Part shown: positions 29,646 through 42,222 of the stretch, piece after piece
Layout of the letters: every line of letters starts with the position of its first letter
Position numbering within the stretch: the first letter of the stretch is position 1
Assembly (NCBI RefSeq): GCF_041260155.1
Contig: NC_091946.1
Location: forward strand, 19,123,353-19,187,352
DNA from: Ptychodera flava
Lineage: Eukaryota; Hemichordata; Enteropneusta; Ptychoderidae
DNA length: 64,000 nucleotides
Direction: 5' to 3'
Notes under the pieces: model-generated
Told to the model about the DNA's origin: nothing
What the model saw: the letters and a program-made list of their open reading frames with translations, nothing else
The model's database searches: none
Position numbers and translations under genes: made by a program

Positions 29646-32600
29646 GTAGGTTTTGTTCTTTTCGGATCTACACAAAGAATACCGAATGATGTATGTCCTT
29701 CTCTCAAACCTGTATTCCGCTACCGAAGCTAATATTCTGCCATCGCTTGGAGTTTAAGACGTACATTTGGTTCTATCTCTTTCAATTAACCGTAGAAAGG
29801 AAAAGTGGACCATTTCACGCGTTGGGACATTTACAACGAAAACACTTAATACTCGATCAGTTTCATTTCCGTCAATATTTTTGTCTCAACTTGAGAAATA
29901 TGACGGTGTGCATAATTAGAGGTTATTACCCAATATCGCCTGTTCCCGTGTCGTATCCGCTTGAGGGTCATTTGTGGTGCGTCAGACACGAGACGAAGTC
30001 GAGTGTCTGACGCAGTACAAATGACACCCATGCTTATACGACGCAAGGAACAGGCGATATTGGGTAATAACTGGTTTATAATATACCCATGCCCAGAATT
30101 TTACTAATACTTATGAAAACCCTTAAAGTTTGAGGCTTTACTTTAGTGCGCCTTGCGCATAAAATATTTGTGTGAACAGGCTTCATTTATAAACTATACG
30201 AAGACATCCCTGCAAGTCTTCTTTATCTCAATGAGTCCCAAAAAGAGAGACACCGGGATTCAAATTTTGTCGTACAGGGGGATGATATGCTATTACAATT
30301 GTAACCGATCAAAAAATATCCTTTGCTTTAAATCTCTCCTGAATTCGATCGCTTTCGATCGTCGTACGGCACGGAGAAGGGCCGCCATTTTGTTTGTTTA
30401 CACTGATATAGTTACCATGTCAACAGGCGTCGCGCACGTGATATTGTTGTCACGCCACGCCCTAACTACCTGTTCGGAGGTAAACCGTGCCGTGCGAAAG
30501 GCAGAATGTTTCCCAGAGCTTGTCTAAAAAATACAAGAACTTTAACAGAAAATCCATGGGAAAACATAACAGGACTCAACATGTTATCTGCGCATTTAGC
30601 AACCCGAAATATCCGTGTTCCTCAAAGCCCTTCAATTTTTTACGTCAACGACATCGATTCGCAGGCGGAGAGCAGCGACCATTTTGTTTGTTTACGTTGT
30701 TTACCATCAAATTGCAGATGTAGTTCGGGAACACTCCAAAAATGATGACGTTTATCATGCATCTCGAGGGGTTTAACGTGAAATATCACTGCTGATATTT
30801 TACGGTAAATGTCAGTAGGATGAAGCGATATAGGTATGGGTATATGATAAAGTATTAAATCCACCCTCTTGTTTCACTTCCGTTTGTATACTTTTGTACT
30901 AGACTGCAAAATATCCACATGTCAAACCAGTGTTAATGGTTTATCTTTACAGAACTTTTACAAATCATCTAGTTTAAAACAAGTGTACATATCTTGATTA
31001 ATGATGCTGCTATTGCTGGTACATTGCCAACATAAAGTTTGAAATATTTGATTTAGAATAGATAACTACTATGTCAAAAGTATTAGTTCATTGTGTTGGC
31101 TCGGGGGAAGCATAATCGGTGAAGAGATTAACAAAAATACAACTTTGACCAATGAACCCTGGCCGGTTAAGTTCTCAAACACAATTTTCCGGTCCTTTAA
31201 TCCGAAATAATCTCTATTGCTAATTCCTTCACCCCTGACTCTCCGAAAATGTATCTGAGATTGCTCCTGTAACGTTATAGGCCCGAAAGGATCTAGTAGT
31301 TAGTATATGTGATGACTTGCACAGTAAACACTCTAACATTTGAATATGGTTTATGTCTGTCGCTACTTTTATTTTGTTCCAATGCTCTTCAGCGAATTGA
31401 AAAACTGCACAGAACTCTGGGACTTGTTCCATGACGCGTTTGCATATCAAAGCCCGTGTAATGTGACCAGTGAAGGGTATCAGCCTTTCATTGACGAGTC
31501 AATGCAAGCCGTAGGAATAAATAAGGTTCGTAAGTATTTTATTAGTATTCTTTCAAATCCGTACAAAGTACCAGATGTGAACTGAAATGCTCAAATGTTT
31601 CGATATACATGTGTGTACGAAGTTTTTGGTGAATTAACACCTTTCCTCTCAAAATATACCTACCTCCCTGTACCTCCCTTTGGAAGGAAGTGTCCCACGC
31701 TAGGATAGGCTCAAGGTCCCCTGCCCTTTTATAACCGCGTTTATAGCGCAAGTGCGTTTCCGTAGGGCTCACATTTTTATGATGAATAACCTAATTCCAG
31801 TGGCTTGAATTAACCTAAGTACTCAATATTCTTGCAAATGGCAGAACTGTTCTGAAAATAGCATCTACAAAATAAACTCTTCAAATATGTTTTTCTTGCA
31901 TTTGTAAAGAAAGCCGAGAATATTACACATTATCATTCTACACTTGTTGTCATAGATTTACCCCACGGAAAATTCGGTATGTGTTTTTCTTAACGAACAC
32001 TAATCTCTACTTCGATATGAAAACAATATAAATATTGACATTCTCTCTAACAAACGTTTACATATTCTTTTCATCGAACATATAAAAAATTAATAACATA
32101 TGAATGAGTAATAACATTCCAACGTCATAATCGCAATTCTTTTAAGTCATTGTGTTGTGATTAAATTTTAACACCTCTCAGATCGTCGAGTTAATTTGTT
32201 ATAGCCTGGTATACATTATAACAGGGGTAAAAAAATCAACTCCGCTTTTTTTAAAGAGTTTTTCACAACACAGGGGATAGATTTATTTTCCTGGAAGACT
32301 TAGATTTCGTGACAAAGGTGAACCCTGTGGCCACATACTTGCTCTGCAAACACTGTATAAATCTGTAATATCACTTATTGTCATGGACCAGTTTGAATCG
32401 GTCATAGGCCAATTTTTATAGTTCGTTGAATATGTAAATTGCCACACACTTGACATGAACCAACATTAAGTCTTGTCAGTTCAGTCATATGTTGCTACGG
32501 GAGATATCTTTATCCAATCTCCACACACAGACTGAAATGAGGTGTCGCAGCTATGCGTTATGGATAATTCTAGCCAAGATAGAGTTTCTCAGAGCTAGAC

Positions 32601-35600
32601 GTTGACCGCATGCCCCACCAATCTCTGTTGCAGGCAAATATAACTATTGTAAACTGGGACTTCTTTCAGTCCTACGCGTGCCGGACTGGCCAAATAAACT
32701 TTGGCATCCCCGACTTTGATAGGCGCTGTTCAAGCTAGCGAGGGTATTTTCGGTACTGTGGTAAAAATAATACATACAACCTCATAAATAATCTGCTATA
32801 ACTTTGATAATCGCGTCTGCAAAGCTGGCAGCCGTTTTGGCATACATTTTGAATCATGGATTCACCTCCTTGTAACCTAGAGTAAGGTCTGTGTTCACGG
32901 AATCGAGAATCGACATTGAAACTGGCGTATTCTTCATTTATCTAAATTTTTCGGTTCGAAGTGTTATAAATAAAGAAAGGTATATTTTGGAAAACGCGCA
33001 ATACCCAAAAAGTGGGTGTAAAATACCTGTGGTGTGATTTATCGCACCAACAGACAGACAGACAGACAGGCAGAAATACAGACAGGCAGACATCATTTCG
33101 ATATTCGCTCTCGTGTTTGAACACGTGACCTAAAATGTGGTGAAAACCTAAAGTGGGCGAAATTGTTGTACGTCCTCAAATACTAGGAATACTAACTGCA
33201 GATGTAGTAAGGTTAAAATACAGGAAATAATTACGCAATAATGTACCCCCTCCAGGACCATAATGAACGAAAGGAAACTGCACAACAGAATTGTACGACG
33301 GCAAGATGAGTACATTATGAAATGCAAAGATTGCTTTAGTCGAGTATGGGCCAGAAAGGGGTACATTACTGCTATTATTATATAGTTTTGGCAATGCCAG
33401 GTAATTTGTAGATGTAGTAAACATCTGTGGCCATAATACGAGATAATCAACCACGGGCATTCTGTTGTTCTTAAATGATGGTGTATAAGCGTGTAAACAT
33501 GATTTCGTATTTTAGTTTCCGTTTGCCGCTGGAGAACTTACATCGTGATTTTAAAAAAAAATAAAAGCCAAAAAAATGAGGTATTATTAATACAAAAGAA
33601 ACAGTCGCATTCTGCTTGTTCACCTAAACTGATTACTCTTTCTCACGCCCGGTCTCTCTGCACCGCGGCATGCACGGCAGAGTTCTTACCAGGGCGTATT
33701 TACCGCAATCATGAAGCGCGTAGAATGACGATGGTACGTTGCTATGACTGACGTGTACATGAGCGCGGTGGCTGAAACAATCTTCCGGGTTCTATCGAAA
33801 GGCTTTCACTAAAACTGAAAAAAAATTAAATGTTCTTCTTTGGAATATTATATTGGAAGGTTTTTACTACGAAGAGAAATAAAAAATATGTCCTTTCTTC
33901 TGCGCATGACGAAACCACAGAACGGCATTTGCTGTATTAGCGTATTTTGCGACGTTCGAACATCCAAAGTCGCTACCGGATAACGGCAATTTGTAACGCA
34001 CATAGTCAGGATTAGCGATGCATTTATTCTCGGTCATATTTCGAATATCTACTACATGTCTGTCATTTTCATAACTTGATGTGTGCTACGATGCCATTTC
34101 AAATTCCATACGTCGTTTTCGCGACGGAATTTGACTCGTTTCATCGGTAAATAATATCGTCCAGAAATGATTTGCATACCCTTGTGTATATATCATGTAT
34201 ATATCATTATGTGAAACGACACAGTGCAGGTCGCGCGCGTACCTATAGTACGCGTATATATGCGTGCGTCATTCCGCCGCGACGTTTCATCGAAAGAATA
34301 CGGTCAATGGGGTCGCTTGTGACGTTCCCGTAGACACGTCCGACCTTGATCTGGTTTTGTAGCTAAGTAGGCATTTCAATCTGAACGGCATTCTGTTATA
34401 AATTTCTTACACAGTTATCATCAAAGTTCGTAATGCATATTATAAGCATCTTAGTTTATTCAGACTATCAATTCAGAACAACAGAGTGCCCGTGAATCAA
34501 CCACATTATCAGTTATAGGGGGGCTTGTAGATTGAGTGGCGTGCGTCTGTGCGTCCATGCGTCCATTGAGATATCTCAGACATGCGTGGACTGATTTCTT
34601 TCAATTTAATACAGGGGTATTACACTATAGCGGACATATGCACATTAATTGTTTGGGGATACGATCCAATATGGCCGCTTGGCGGCCATTTTGTTTCATG
34701 TTGTGGGTATTATGCAGCCTTAATATGAACCAATTTCATTCAAACTTAGCACAAGGGCGATACACAATGACTCTAACATGCACTTAATTTTTGTGATACA
34801 ATACAGATCTAATTTTTGCATGTCAATTGCTGTAACTCAAACATTCCTGTACGAACTTCATGTCTGTCGATTTTTGATGTGATATGATTTACCAGTTTCT
34901 CGTTATATATGTATTCTAAATCGAGAAACGAATCTGATTCGACGTACAGCAATTTTCTGAATCTGAATCAGTGGTAATGCAAGATGGAAAGTATAGGCGA
35001 TAGCCACTTTCGCGTTTGCAAATTAAAATCATATGTACTTGGCGAACTTTGTTTTTGGACCTGATTGTTACGGTGGCGAATTAAAATTTTGCCTGAAAGT
35101 GAAGCAAACTGATAGGTAAAAAATCTGTCGCGGTTTGACAGGCAGGTCGCAGTTTAAGGTCGCCGCTTGAACCAAGTGATTTCATATCGCACTCAAAATG
35201 TCTAGCGGGATTAACCCAAAAAGTCGTGTTTTGAAACGTAGATACATGGATTATCACAATTTTTCTAAAATTATTTCATTCAATAAAATAGAAGTAATGA
35301 TTTTGATAATATTATAATTTTGATAATATTAAATTCTGAGTGAAAATCCGATCAAGCGAACAGTTTTAGTGAGGTCATAGATCTGTAGATGGACATCCAT
35401 TGTGAGGTAGATGACATTTGTGACGACACTCCGCCCTGCACTGCGCTGCAAACCCGGAAGTCCAAAACCAATGAGTACGCCAAAAATCTGTGTTGTGTCG
35501 CCTTACTTCGGCAAATATGGCGAAAAAGGGCTAGATCTTTCTTTCGATGCTGGAATGGCTGATTTGGGATGCAGCGCAGCGAGAACGATTTATGGATGAT

Positions 35601-38600
35601 ATACGCGCAGGAACTCTGTGTCACAGTGTGTATGTGATGATGTGGCCAATTCTGAGACGTGATCTGAAATAGCTGCTCTGGTCCGTGAATGTAAACACGG
35701 GCCAGTCTTTGCGAACAATGTTGCCAAATTCGATCGAAATATTGCCGACTGGACTCTAAACGGCAGGGCTCGAAATTAGCGGTACTCTCGCGACAGACTA
35801 CCAACTTTTGCCTGGGGCTACCAAAGTCCATGAAATGGTAGCCCACATGGACTACCAAAGCCTGGGACATGAAATTCAGTCAGTACTTGGCGTGCCATGT
35901 CCGGTCTTTCACTTCTGGACGAGCTAAATGCAGTCAAACCCAGCTGGACACAGTAAGGCCAGACCACGACTTTGCTTTGCAAATTACAAAGACGACCTTG
36001 CGACGGAAGTTTTCAACATAGTTTCAATATCTCAACTGATGTACTTGGATGACAGGCACAGAAAATGATGGCCAATGAAAATGTATTTTCATTGCATTTT
36101 GATCAAAATGTATCAATCACAAACACCTCCCAACTACAGAAAGCCTATGGTCTGTTTTAGCCCTGCTGAGAAGGTATTGGTCATTGCAATGACGACTATC
36201 AAAATTGGCATGCAACTCTGAGAATGAAACGGGTTGTCAATACAATGATAGGTCACCAAAATTTTAGTGTCACTGCCGTAAATTATACTAGTTTCCTTTG
36301 GGTAATAAAGATGTGCAAGTTTTCTTATGAAATGACTAACAAATTCACTTCATGGGCAGAAACTTGAAAAATAGTTTTTTTTTTTCTCTTGTTAATGAAA
36401 AAAATCCCTAAACTAAAACATGCTTGGGCTACCAGCCATTGTCACTGGGCTACCAACTTCAGAAAATGGTAGCCCAAGTGGACTACCAGGGAAAAAGTTA
36501 ATTTCGAGCAATGAACGATAACATTCAGCATATATAAACAGTTTTCAAGAAACCATAGATCTGACGAGGAAAGTCTAGTTTCCGTTTGAGCATGGTCACA
36601 TATATATAGCTCGTGCTTTCTTAACGGAGTCGATCATAACAAACAGCGATAATTTTATCTCCGATTTGACATCTGCCAAGGTATTTTGCACAATACTGAT
36701 TCCGTGAAACAGGTCAATTTCTATATCTCGTGCTCTGGCTTATTGATATTTATAGTTTAAATTTGTTTCATAGTTGACATTTGTATGATAATACAAGCAA
36801 TAATAGACTTTTGTGATCCCCTATATCTTGTTTCTTACCTCTCATATTTGGTATATGTATGTATACCAAAGATAGGTTATCTTATAAAGTGAATCAGTTC
36901 ATTTGCATCTCATTTGCATGTCTGTGTGTATGTATGTATGTCTGTATGTCCGTTAAGATCAAAAACTCCTAAATCGCAACACCTACCACCTTAGTATTTG
37001 GTGTACTGGTGCACCCCGGAGTGGAGATGTTAATTTGTTCAGTGCCAAAGAAATATGCAAATGAGGAGAAAAGAAAAATCTTGCAAATTGCTAAAACTCT
37101 GTAAACGTAGGTAAGATTTGGTTTAAGCTTGGTATGCAGGTTTCTTTAGGTATAGTAAGTTAGATGTGAACAAATTGGGATAAAAGTTGCATGTTTGTAT
37201 TTTGAAGGTAATTTTTTCTGTTTTTAGTCAAATCATCTATTTTTCTGAAACGGCTTGTCCAATTGCTTTGAAAGTTGGTATCGATGTTCCTCAGGATGAC
37301 CTCAGTCAAGTTTGTACAAATTGTAGTGAAATTTTAATATTTCCCAATTTTTGGTCAAATATTTTTTTCATTAGAAACTACTTCTCTGATAGCTTTGATA
37401 TTTTGTATACAGATTCACAATTTTAATCGAAATGTGATGTATTCAAATTCTGATGAGATCTGCGATTTTGTATTTTTGGGGCAATTTTTGTTATTTTTGG
37501 TCAAATAAATTGTTTCTCAAAATTACTTGTCTGATAGCGTTGATATTTAGTAGACACGTTCCTAAAGATGATATTAATTTAATATGTTAAAATTATGATG
37601 AAATCTGCAATCATGTATTTTTGTAGATATTTTTGCCTTTTGGTCAGGGTGGCCCAATATGTGCTATAAGATTTCCTCCTTCATCAAAAAATGTGTCATA
37701 AAACGTTATTCTGTACATTTGTTGCATACTACGTATTTCAGTAAATGTTATCTATTTTTCATGAAAAAAACGAGAGAAAACTTTGCTGTGTGCCTGTAAC
37801 TGATGACATATTTGTCAACACAAATGCGGGTTGATTGTCTTTAAAGGACAAAAAACTAATCAAATTGATGTAACATATTTACCTTGAGTGCCTGTATGTC
37901 TAACTATTTTATCATTAGGGGCCCTGGATAATTGAAGCATGTGCCTGGTAAAGTGCGTTTGGCTTCAACCCCCTCCTAAACAAAAGTTTGGAAGTGCGAA
38001 AATCCAACCCAGCCTCCTTCTGTATCATACCTACAATCGGCAATTACATGGCTATGAATATACGGTGTTTTCAATCGGGTTCGAACCCACAACTTACAGC
38101 ATCAAGTCACCTAGTGGAGAAGCAACAGGCAGAAATGCTCAGCCAAATCACGCATCTCGCATACGCTCCCACCTCCACTGGCATACCGCCTCTAAAATCT
38201 ATCTTTATTCATCAACAACTCGACAATTATGCAAATTATCCAAAATTGTTGTTACGTTATTTTACACCATGCACTGAATTGAACCACATGTATGTCAACA
38301 GAATGGTGTAGCGCAGGTGCCGCACATTATAGCTTGAAAAACATATACACACACACATACATACATACATACATACATACATACATACATACATACATAC
38401 ATACATACACACATACATACATACATACATACATACATACGTAACAAAGATTAAAATTTGATGCCAAGAGCAAGAGCGAACCGTGCTACATAGCGAATAT
38501 AACACGGTTATATTCACATCTCAACCAATCAGATCACTGTATTAGCGCCATCAACTGGTATGATATAATGCTCATTATATCCCTTCGTACTGGTAGACTT

Positions 38601-41600
38601 TGTTTTGGTCAGGAACATTCAATGTTGCCCATGTGCGCACGTATGACAACCGGCAGTACTCGGCACTGGAGGATACGTTGCCTGGGTATATCGCACAGAT
38701 GGTGACGTGGTGTGGACAGGAAGATTACCCTGGAATAAATTATGATACATGTGACGGAGAATGCATGGATGAATCGAAAGAAGCATATTGGAGAACAGCT
38801 TCTGCCAAGGTATTGTTCCGTTTGATCTCTTATTATCTGTCTGACAGTGTTCTTAGTTGAAAGCGGTTTGTTTTGTAGCTAGAGTTGGCTTGAGGACTAG
38901 AGGACTGACGAGAATGTTGTAGGGATTATAATGCTGCTGCAGACGGCGATGACTACGACGGCGACGACGATGATGATAGTGATGATGATAGCCCCATCTT
39001 CAAAGGGCCAGTGGCTGTAATTTTTTTCTGATTTTTTCCACTATTTGTGTTTTTCATGTCAACTTCAGTTTCTTGATCTACTCCCAAAGTATGTTGAGAC
39101 AATTACTATTAAGCTGGTCAACACAGTATCCATATGTTTAAAGAGGCACTCCCACTTGGTAACATTTTTAAAACACATTTTTTAATGCCAACGGTCGATA
39201 TTTGACATGGCGACTGCGCGCGGATCGCGAGATATCGATAAAAACATGTCCTCAAAAAAGTTAAAGTTTGAATTCCGGTGGCCCACCTGAATTCAGCTTC
39301 CGAACATAGAACGTTCGGCACTGGGGCCATTGTCAACTAAGCTATGGAGTACGAGTCTACGCTGACGCTGCTGTATGCCACAGCAGTACCACTCGCGTCG
39401 GTGAGCGGTCATGTCCCGTGGGAGAAAGCCGAGTCCTACTGACTCGGCAAAAAAACGAAAAACAAAGTTACTTTGCTGATTCCACCAGAATTCGCATAGG
39501 TGACTAGTACAGATAGGTGCGGTTGATACATAGTATGCATAGTGGCCGCCGCGTGGTATGCGCGCATACCACGCGGCGGCCACTATGTATCGAACCACGC
39601 GTAACTGTGTGGCAGACGACAAAATGTAGTCATCAGAGACACTAATATTTCACACGTCAAAACTGATATCTATGTGGTATTGTTTAAAAATTTAATACAA
39701 CTGATTGAGAATAATGAAACGACAAAAACTAAGGAGAAGTTTTAAAAAGAATTACCAGAGGAAAGGGCATTGATAATGATGTATATAAAGTCATCGCAGT
39801 AGGAGGTAAATTAATTGCGTCATTCGAACGTTTTTGGACTCCTTAGAATATCGTCAATCAGCACAACAACACACTTTCGGGGATTTCGGTCATATCCAGA
39901 AACGGTCGTAAAACTTCGGGATGTGAAAAATACGCTCGAGAATGACATGTTTTTATCTATATCTCGCGATCCGCGCGGAGTCGCCACGTCAAATATCGAC
40001 CGTTGGCATTAAAAATATGTGTTTTAAAATTTTACCAAGTGGGAGTGCCTCTTTAAAATGCACTGTCGTTGTTTACTTGAATTCTAGTCCAGATCAGAAT
40101 TCACTTGCCAACAATAACACTCCATTCTACACACATACAACCTTAGGTGACTAGCAGAATACCATATATATCAGCATGCGTTTTGGAGTAGGACAAGAAC
40201 TATAGTACAAACAAAACATAGTGAAAAAATTCACAGGTACAAGCCCTTTATGTGAGTTACCGTACTATGTTTGTTTTTTACTGGTAGTTTGCAAGTCTAG
40301 CTGAAGGTAAAGTTACAGTAATGTTGAATGGTTCCAAGGAAAGAGGGGCTTTCCGCAACACCAGGTAATCACTTATCAACTTACCCTGATACATGGCCTC
40401 ACATCAATCGATCGATCAATCAATCTATCAATCAATAAGTTAATAAAGAATAAGTAAAAACAAAAGTAAATCATACATATGTATATAATACAATATATAT
40501 TTCACTAAAAATTAGGGGAAAAAATGCATGCAAATTTCATCAGCATTTTCAAAAATCAAATCATCACTTGGAATCTATACATCAGATTTTAAAGCCATCA
40601 GGAAAGTGATATAAGAGAATATGATGTTTAGCCATAATAAGAAAATTGTTTTAATCAATATTACCTCAAATTTCACTTCATTTTACAAATCCTCATTGAG
40701 TTATTCCACAGACGCTAAAAAATAAATTGAAATACATCGTACAGACAGTCAGAAGACAGATAGACAGACAGCCATATAAATTGACACTCACAGAACGATG
40801 ACCTTAGCTTCCTGGTGTGCTGTGTGTAGAATGTGTAAGAATCATGAATAAACAGGATTATTGTATATGAAAAATATCTTTCACTACTCCAAGATAAACC
40901 TTGTATAAAGAAATTCTTCTGACTACATTGGGTTACAATATCCATTTAGTTTGCTTACCTGTCTCATACAATGCTGTTTGGACAGCTCATGAGTGATAGA
41001 GTTTGACAACGCACTCTCTCCGCAGTTTTTTCGCCAGGTATGAACTTCCTTATCTGAATCCGGAAAAGGTGACAGTATTCAATGTATTGGTCATTCATTC
41101 ACTTGATGCCCCTGTGATGTAAGTATATAATTGACTTACGAATTACATTTTCAATATAAGCAGTGCGAAATTCAATACGTGAAGAAGTCTTCGAGAGTGC
41201 AGGTCAGACGTCGTGTTATCGAGTTACAACACAGGAAAATAAGGTTTGTGCCTCGATTTGCATTTAGTAAAAGATTGATGTATCTCAACAAATAGAAATA
41301 CTCGTGATTAAAGTCTGCAACATGATAAGAGCTTGCACTTTGCATACTAAATGTGTTGTCTATAGACGGTATAAATACGTTTACAAATATCATAGGCTGA
41401 TATTACTCACCCTATATTTTCCACAATGATGAAGTCCAGTTGAAAGTTTAAAAACAGCGAAATGTGCAGTTTGCTTTCTCCTCATGCCTTCATAAATCAT
41501 AGCTTCACATTTAGTTGAATTTTTTTTTCAATATGGCAGAGAAAAATGTGGTGAGGGATCGTTGTTAGAACTAGAAAAGAAATTGGGCGAATACAAGTTG

Positions 41601-42222
41601 CGACACAATTGTCGTGATGACCCTGAGTGAGTACAATTAACTCTCCTTCTTTCTCTCTTTGAAGGATTCTCATATCTGCCTATTAATCATGAACAACTAT
41701 TTCTTCGAACTGCAATTCTACGATGTTTAATCGGCATTCAATTACGTGAGAGGAGATATAAAGGTCGTCAGCAGACGCTTTCAAGTTCATATTCTCGCGC
41801 AAAAAACACTTTCACTTTATTTGAAAGTTGCACACACAATTGGATGGTTTGTAAAAACGTATGTTGTATAAACATAGGAGAAGCAATAACCGATTTTGCT
41901 GTGTATTTATTATCCATTGTTTGAGCCACATGCTTGCAGTACATAGTCACTTAGCTCAAGTCCTGACAGTATGATAATAAGTCAAATTTGCAACCTACTT
42001 ATCAATGTTACACAAGAATTGGCTTAACGGACTATTTATAATTTTCTCCACAGAGATATTAAACACATCTTGTGTTCCGCTAGCCCTGGGTCCCGAACTT
42101 GCCAGGATTGGAAAATGTTAAATTGTACATGTACTGCTGAGACAAGCCGAACAGTAATATTTACTGGAGATCTGGTGTTACCGATAATCACTTTCTTTAC
42201 GATTTACAATTTTGTATTGTAA
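29404..42222 (+). CDS. ADP-ribosyl cyclase / cyclic ADP-ribose hydrolase, copy 2 (CD38/BST1 family)
   Basis: Tandem paralogue of the gene at 4021. Exons: 29404-29645, 31393-31525, 38597-38809, 40288-40364, 41026-41118, 41540-41626 and 42054-42222, giving 337 residues. The first six exons have the same lengths and phases as in copy 1; the last is 6 bases longer. It has a signal peptide, GTTRYLKEVFIGLCW, TLFWS, ALEDTL, TWCG, the EAYW block and RYELPYLNPEKV. The aligned NAD-pocket residues (Trp129, Glu150, Trp190, Glu228) are kept. Differences from copy 1 include GRCWDY changed to GLCWEH and a C-terminal tail interrupted by Asp and Pro (GDLVLPIITFF), which may change how it is anchored. No stop or frameshift is seen, so both copies look functional. 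Confidence 0.92.
29922..30071. repeat. 150-bp fold-back with 25-bp perfect arms
   Basis: GTTATTACCCAATATCGCCT and 5 more bases (29922-29946) are perfectly inverted at 30047-30071. An inner pair (CGTCAGACAC / GTGTCTGACG) surrounds GACGAAGTC. It shares end sequence GGTTATTAC and a GTCGTAT segment with the fold-back at 61121-61265. Confidence 0.85.
30680..30850. repeat. Interspersed repeat fragment, same family as 51490-51648
   Basis: Shared in order: TTTGTT..TTTAC, GATGTAGTTC-like, ATGATGACGTTTATC-like, TATCACTGCTGATA and GGTATATGA segments. The class is unknown. Confidence 0.5.
31393..31525 (+). CDS. ADP-ribosyl cyclase 2, exon 2
   Basis: ELKNCTELWDLFHDAF through VGINK; donor AAG/GTTCGT as in copy 1. 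Confidence 0.9.
31526..34500 (+). other. Intron 2 of cyclase gene 2, first part
   Basis: The first 200 bases align with copy 1. A decayed right end of the CACGTG-end family with (CAGA)n lies at about 32985-33125. No gene recognised in the rest. Confidence 0.55.
34504..34810 (+). repeat. Single start copy of the 150-bp palindrome repeat family
   Basis: GGGGGGCTTGTAGATTGAG, GTGCGTC repeats, GAGATATCTCAGACATG, and GATCCAATATGG followed by the palindrome ATGGCCGC-TTG-GCGGCCAT. It matches the beginning of the array at 19200. Confidence 0.75.
35768..36510. mobile_element. Element with GCTCGAAATTA ends and GGTAGCCC subterminal repeats
   Basis: The left end GCTCGAAATTA (35768-35778) and the right end TAATTTCGAGC (36499-36509) are inverted copies. 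Near each end lies a block with GGGCTACCAA, AAATGGTAGCCCA and GGACTACCA. No coding frame. A non-autonomous DNA element is likely. Confidence 0.6.
36840..37660 (+). repeat. Diverged tandem repeat in intron 2 of cyclase gene 2
   Basis: After a GTATGTATGT segment come about three decayed units of 117-156 bp that carry TTGGTCAAAT, a TTGATATT or TTGAAAGTTGG segment, and GATGAAATCTGC. Confidence 0.45.
38068..38150 (-). mobile_element. tRNA-derived SINE head, second copy
   Basis: On the minus strand there is an A box TGGCTGAGCAT (38135-38145) and a B box GGTTCGAACCC (38077-38087), with the same spacer (CTAGGTGACTTGATGC) as the copy at 26905. Confidence 0.6.
38351..38440. repeat. (CATA)n microsatellite
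   Basis: About 22 tetranucleotide units with one CACA interruption. Confidence 0.95.
38597..38809 (+). CDS. ADP-ribosyl cyclase 2, exon 3
   Basis: TLFWSGTFNVAHV through EAYWRTASAK; 213 bases, phase 0 at both ends; carries Trp129, Glu150, Trp190 and Ser194. Confidence 0.92.
39143..40051. mobile_element. 909-bp non-autonomous element with TIRs of over 100 bp
   Basis: The left end GAGGCACTCCCACTTGGTAA and about 90 further bases (through GATCGCGAGATAT and AAAACATGTC) are inverted at 39940-40051. TTTAAA stands on both sides (39137-39142 and 40052-40057). Copy 1 of the gene has an uninterrupted TTTAAATGCACTG at this place. No transposase frame is seen. A fold-back lies in its middle. Confidence 0.88.
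39521..39596. repeat. Fold-back with a 50-bp perfect palindrome
   Basis: Bases 39538-39587 are a perfect palindrome centred on GGTATGCGCGCATACC and flanked by GGCGGCCACTATG and its inverse. A further outer pair GATACATAG / CTATGTATC adds to the stem. Confidence 0.93.
40288..40364 (+). CDS. ADP-ribosyl cyclase 2, exon 4
   Basis: FASLAEGKVTVMLNGSKERG; 77 bases, ends in phase 2. Confidence 0.9.
40365..41025 (+). other. Intron 4 of cyclase gene 2
   Basis: Aligns with intron 4 of copy 1. A short ATCA tract and a short CAGA tract (40741-40770) are present; nothing else recognised. Confidence 0.7.
41026..41118 (+). CDS. ADP-ribosyl cyclase 2, exon 5
   Basis: SFFARYELPYLNPEKV with the presumed catalytic Glu; donor GTAAGT. 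Confidence 0.9.
41119..41539 (+). other. Intron 5 of cyclase gene 2
   Basis: Aligns with copy 1; nothing recognised. Confidence 0.7.
41540..41626 (+). CDS. ADP-ribosyl cyclase 2, exon 6
   Basis: EKCGEGSLLELEKKL through HNCRDDPE; 87 bases. Confidence 0.88.
41627..42053 (+). other. Intron 6 of cyclase gene 2
   Basis: Aligns with copy 1; nothing recognised. Confidence 0.7.
42054..42222 (+). CDS. ADP-ribosyl cyclase 2, exon 7 (last)
   Basis: DIKHILCSASPGSRTC, then a tail with Asp and Pro inside the hydrophobic stretch. Stop TAA at 42220-42222, followed at once by the MITE end. Confidence 0.88.

Larger units (their letters stand above)
29646..31392 (+). other. Intron 1 of cyclase gene 2
   Basis: Larger than in copy 1 because of an inserted block (about 29900-30860). 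That block holds the 150-bp fold-back (29922-30071) and a repeat segment at 30680-30850 that recurs at 51490-51648. Confidence 0.65.
38810..40287 (+). other. Intron 3 of cyclase gene 2
   Basis: Aligns with intron 3 of copy 1 except for the 909-bp insertion at 39143-40051 and about 22 bp just before it. Confidence 0.75.

Noticed and set aside
38257..38517. Minus-strand frame with MYVCMYVCMYVC
   Set aside because: Translation of the CATA microsatellite.
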